NCBI RefSeq assembly: GCF_003862475.1
Contig: NZ_RRCO01000006.1
Coordinates: 62,001 to 126,000 of the forward strand
Length of the DNA: 64,000 nucleotides
Direction of reading: 5' to 3'
DNA from: Lachnoanaerobaculum gingivalis
GTDB taxonomy: Bacteria > Bacillota > Clostridia > Lachnospirales > Lachnospiraceae
Made by a program: the position numbers and the translations under genes
The notes under the pieces: generated by a model
What the model saw: the letters and a program-made list of their open reading frames with translations, nothing else
Databases searched by the model: none
What the model was told of the DNA's origin: nothing
Part shown: positions 62,137 to 64,000 of the stretch, in pieces
How the letters are laid out: each line of letters opens with the position of its first letter
Position numbering within the stretch: the first letter of the stretch is position 1

Positions 62137-63186
62137 TCACCTTCTCTCAAAAGCCAAATCAATAAGTTTGTCAATCAGCTCTTTCTTTCCGATACCTGCA
62201 GCCTCAAATAACATAGGATACATACTTATTGCTGTAAATCCGGGCATTGTATTTATCTCGTTAAATACAATCTCTCCGTCTTCCCTTGCAAAGAAGTCCA
62301 CTCTTGAAAGTCCAAATCCGTCCAAAGCTGTAAAAATCTTTTTTGCACACTCAGGAAGTTTTTCTCTTACTCCGTCAGGAAGCTTTGAATCCAGCAATGT
62401 AAGTGAATCAAGCTTATATTTTGCATCATAGTCATAGAATGTTGCCGCCGATTTTATCTCACCGACTCCGCTTGCCGTTACATCTCCCGGTTTACCAAGC
62501 ACTCCACATTCCACTTCATGTCCAACTATAGTTTCTTCAACAAGAACTTTTCTGTCATGATTCAGAGCTTCTTTTATGCCTTTTTCCAGTTCCTCTCTGT
62601 TTGAGGCTTTTGATACACCTCTTGAAGAACCGGCATTTGAAGGCTTTACAAATACCGGATAGTCAAATCTGTTTTCAATCCTCTTTATTACTCCTTCAAA
62701 ATCCTTACTCGCTTCATAGTCAAGTACCGGCTCATATGCGGCCTGTCTTATACCGAGCTTGTCAACTACAAGTTTTGTATAGAGCTTGTCCATACCTACT
62801 GCACTGGCCAAAACTCCACATCCTACATAGGGAATCTTTGCAAGTTCCAACAGTCCTTGAATAGTACCGTCTTCACCATAGAGTCCATGCAGTACAGGGA
62901 ATACCACATCCACATGAATTTCTTTATATTCACCATCTGTCTCTACTATTATACACTTTTTTGTTGCATCAGGCAAAATAAATGCACTTGTTCTTGAATT
63001 AATCCAACTTCCGTCTTCCATTGAAGATATATTCTCAACCTTGAGCCATTTACCTTCCTTGGTGATACCGATTAAAATGAGCTCATATTTATCAGTATCC
63101 ACCTGTTTTGATATATTGGTTGCAGATATTACAGATATCTCATGTTCAGAGGACTGCCCCCCGAATATTATCACTAATTTCCTCAT
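62137..63186 (-). CDS. ddl: D-alanine-D-alanine ligase
   Basis: ATP-grasp ligase forming the D-Ala-D-Ala end of peptidoglycan precursors, 349 residues. Motifs: VIFGGQSSEHEISVISATN, VFPVLHGLYGEDGTIQGLLE, VKPSNAGSSRGVSKAS and VFNEINTMPGFTAISMYP. The active-site Tyr/Phe marker that separates D-Ala from D-lactate ligases was not examined closely; no van genes are nearby. Its ATG shares a base with the gntR stop (TAATG) and it has no separate ribosome site. Confidence 0.94.
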   Translation of the reverse strand: MRKLVIIFGGQSSEHEISVISATNISKQVDTDKYELILIGITKEGKWLKVENISSMEDGSWINSRTSAFILPDATKKCIIVETDGEYKEIHVDVVFPVLHGLYGEDGTIQGLLELAKIPYVGCGVLASAVGMDKLYTKLVVDKLGIRQAAYEPVLDYEASKDFEGVIKRIENRFDYPVFVKPSNAGSSRGVSKASNREELEKGIKEALNHDRKVLVEETIVGHEVECGVLGKPGDVTASGVGEIKSAATFYDYDAKYKLDSLTLLDSKLPDGVREKLPECAKKIFTALDGFGLSRVDFFAREDGEIVFNEINTMPGFTAISMYPMLFEAAGIGKKELIDKLIDLAFERR

Positions 63187-63866
63187 TATTTTGTAGGTGT
63201 TTCCTTAATCTTTTTGGAAACATTGACCTCCTGATTATTTATATGCTCGGCAATGATTCTCTTAGCCTCCGACTTATCTCTACTCTTTAGCGCCTTTAAT
63301 ATCATCTCATGCTCTTCCATAAGCTGATTTCTTGTCGCTTCAGCCTTTACATACTCAAGTCTGTAACGATACATCTGCTCACGTAGATTATTTATCATCT
63401 GAACCAACTTATCATTGCCTGTGCTTGTAAATATTATATCATGAAATTTCTCATCTGCACGTGCAATATCAATAATATCTTTATTTTCTATTGACTCAAC
63501 AAATTCCTCTTCAGCCTGCTCAAGCTCATTTAGCTCCTCATCCGTAATCTTTGTACATGAAAGTTCTATTGCAAGCTCCTCCAAGGCTCTTCTCACTTCC
63601 AGAGTATCTCTAAGATTCTTTTCGGTAATCCCTGCAACCTCTGCACCCTTTCTCGGAATCATAAGCACAAGACCTTCAAGTTCAAGCATTCTTATAGCTT
63701 CTCTTATAGGTGTTCTTGACACTCCAAGCTTCTTTGAGAGAGCTATCTCCATAAGTCTCTCACCCGGCTGCAATTCTCCTCTTAGAATTGCCTGCCTTAA
63801 AGTTTTAAAAACCACATCTCTCAGTGGCATATATTCATCTCCTTCTGCATGTGAAAAAGCTGTCAT
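63186..63866 (-). CDS. GntR-family regulator, FadR/FCD subgroup
   Basis: About 226 residues. Winged HTH (about 12-80): VVFKTLRQAILRGELQPGERL and KKLGVSRTPIREAIRMLELEGLV. The C-terminal FCD helical effector domain has the Asp and His metal-binding residues in ARADEKFHDIIF and EEHEMILKAL. GGAGG is spaced for the ATG at 63866 (MTAFSH) rather than 63878. It sits between ispE and ddl; the ligand is unknown, perhaps a carboxylic acid. Confidence 0.9.
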   Translation of the reverse strand: MTAFSHAEGDEYMPLRDVVFKTLRQAILRGELQPGERLMEIALSKKLGVSRTPIREAIRMLELEGLVLMIPRKGAEVAGITEKNLRDTLEVRRALEELAIELSCTKITDEELNELEQAEEEFVESIENKDIIDIARADEKFHDIIFTSTGNDKLVQMINNLREQMYRYRLEYVKAEATRNQLMEEHEMILKALKSRDKSEAKRIIAEHINNQEVNVSKKIKETPTK

Positions 63867-63886
63867 TGTATCCTCCATATATCTTT

Positions 63887-64000
63887 CTATAGCGTATTTG
63901 TAATCTGTATATAATTTATTCTGTCGTCTTTTTCAAATATTTCTTTGGTCTTTATTATATCTTCATCATTTTCATATATGCCGAATATTGCAGTTCCGCT
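63887..64000 (-). CDS. ispE: end of 4-diphosphocytidyl-2-C-methyl-D-erythritol kinase, start beyond window
   Basis: 37 codons and a TAG stop enter from the right edge on the minus strand. They begin SGTAIFGIYENDED, matching the C-terminal GSG-x-x-x-FG region of IspE (GHMP kinase of the MEP isoprenoid pathway). In Clostridia ispE is often followed by a GntR gene, as here. Only the C terminus is visible, so the assignment is moderate. Confidence 0.7.
   Translation of the reverse strand, partial: SGTAIFGIYENDEDIIKTKEIFEKDDRINYIQITNTL

Noticed and set aside
1-64000. CRISPR arrays, rRNA genes, replication origin
   Set aside because: No regularly spaced repeats, no rRNA-like sequence and no DnaA-box cluster were seen.

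Overview
The window is one contiguous stretch of a low-GC Gram-positive chromosome. The gene set fits an anaerobic member of the Lachnospiraceae (Clostridia): MetNIQ, TrkAH, LplABC-type sugar transport, RelQ, DnaE, RbgA, CvfB, DUF3791, AT-rich intergenic DNA and strong AGGAGG ribosome sites. The genus is not secure; an oral genus such as Lachnoanaerobaculum is only a guess. Most genes lie on the minus strand.

Layout. 1-6.7 kb is core: partial tcdA, a candidate small RNA, metQ-metI-metN, trkH-trkA and a small HPr-like protein. 6.8-29.6 kb is a type VII (WXG100/EssC) secretion island read on the minus strand. It begins with a membrane pseudo-sensor, a histidine kinase and a LuxR-type response regulator. 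Then come two WXG100 proteins, a PP2C phosphatase, a DUF805 protein, two Hanks-type kinases (one split by a frameshift at an A8 run), a 1651-residue RHS/YD protein, EssC with an apparently functional FHA domain, an EsaB-like ubiquitin fold, three more WXG100 proteins and tiny ORFs. A decayed CHAP-ricin-choline-binding hydrolase follows and shares a 20-bp promoter element with the WXG operon. A second, intact CHAP lysin flanks the other side.

30.9-33.3 kb holds cvfB, an acyl-ACP thioesterase, a class I amidotransferase and tRNA-Gln. An IS30-family element occupies 33.4-35.0 kb. 35.1-40.3 kb is a polysaccharide operon (lplA-lplB-lplC plus heparinase II/III). 40.6-50.5 kb is housekeeping: a catalytically degenerate GH13 protein, xthA, ABC-F, an aminotransferase, pgeF, yraN, rnhB, rbgA and lepB. 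50.5-58.5 kb has fumC, a MATE pump, relQ, mrp and dnaE. 58.6-64 kb has a RelB antitoxin with a deleted YoeB toxin, a DUF3791 pair, a rhomboid, a DUF1934 protein, then murI, ddl, a GntR regulator and the end of ispE.

How it works together. The most interesting unit is the secretion island. It lacks recognisable EssA, EssB/YukC and EsaA. It has instead an active-looking kinase-TM-ectodomain protein (the same layout as EssB, whose kinase fold is dead), a second kinase, a phosphatase and a phosphothreonine-type FHA domain on EssC. Three membrane proteins of the island share a DYT...QPN/DIQ tail motif that could be the FHA ligand. This suggests a type VII system controlled by threonine phosphorylation, and transcribed under the adjacent two-component system.
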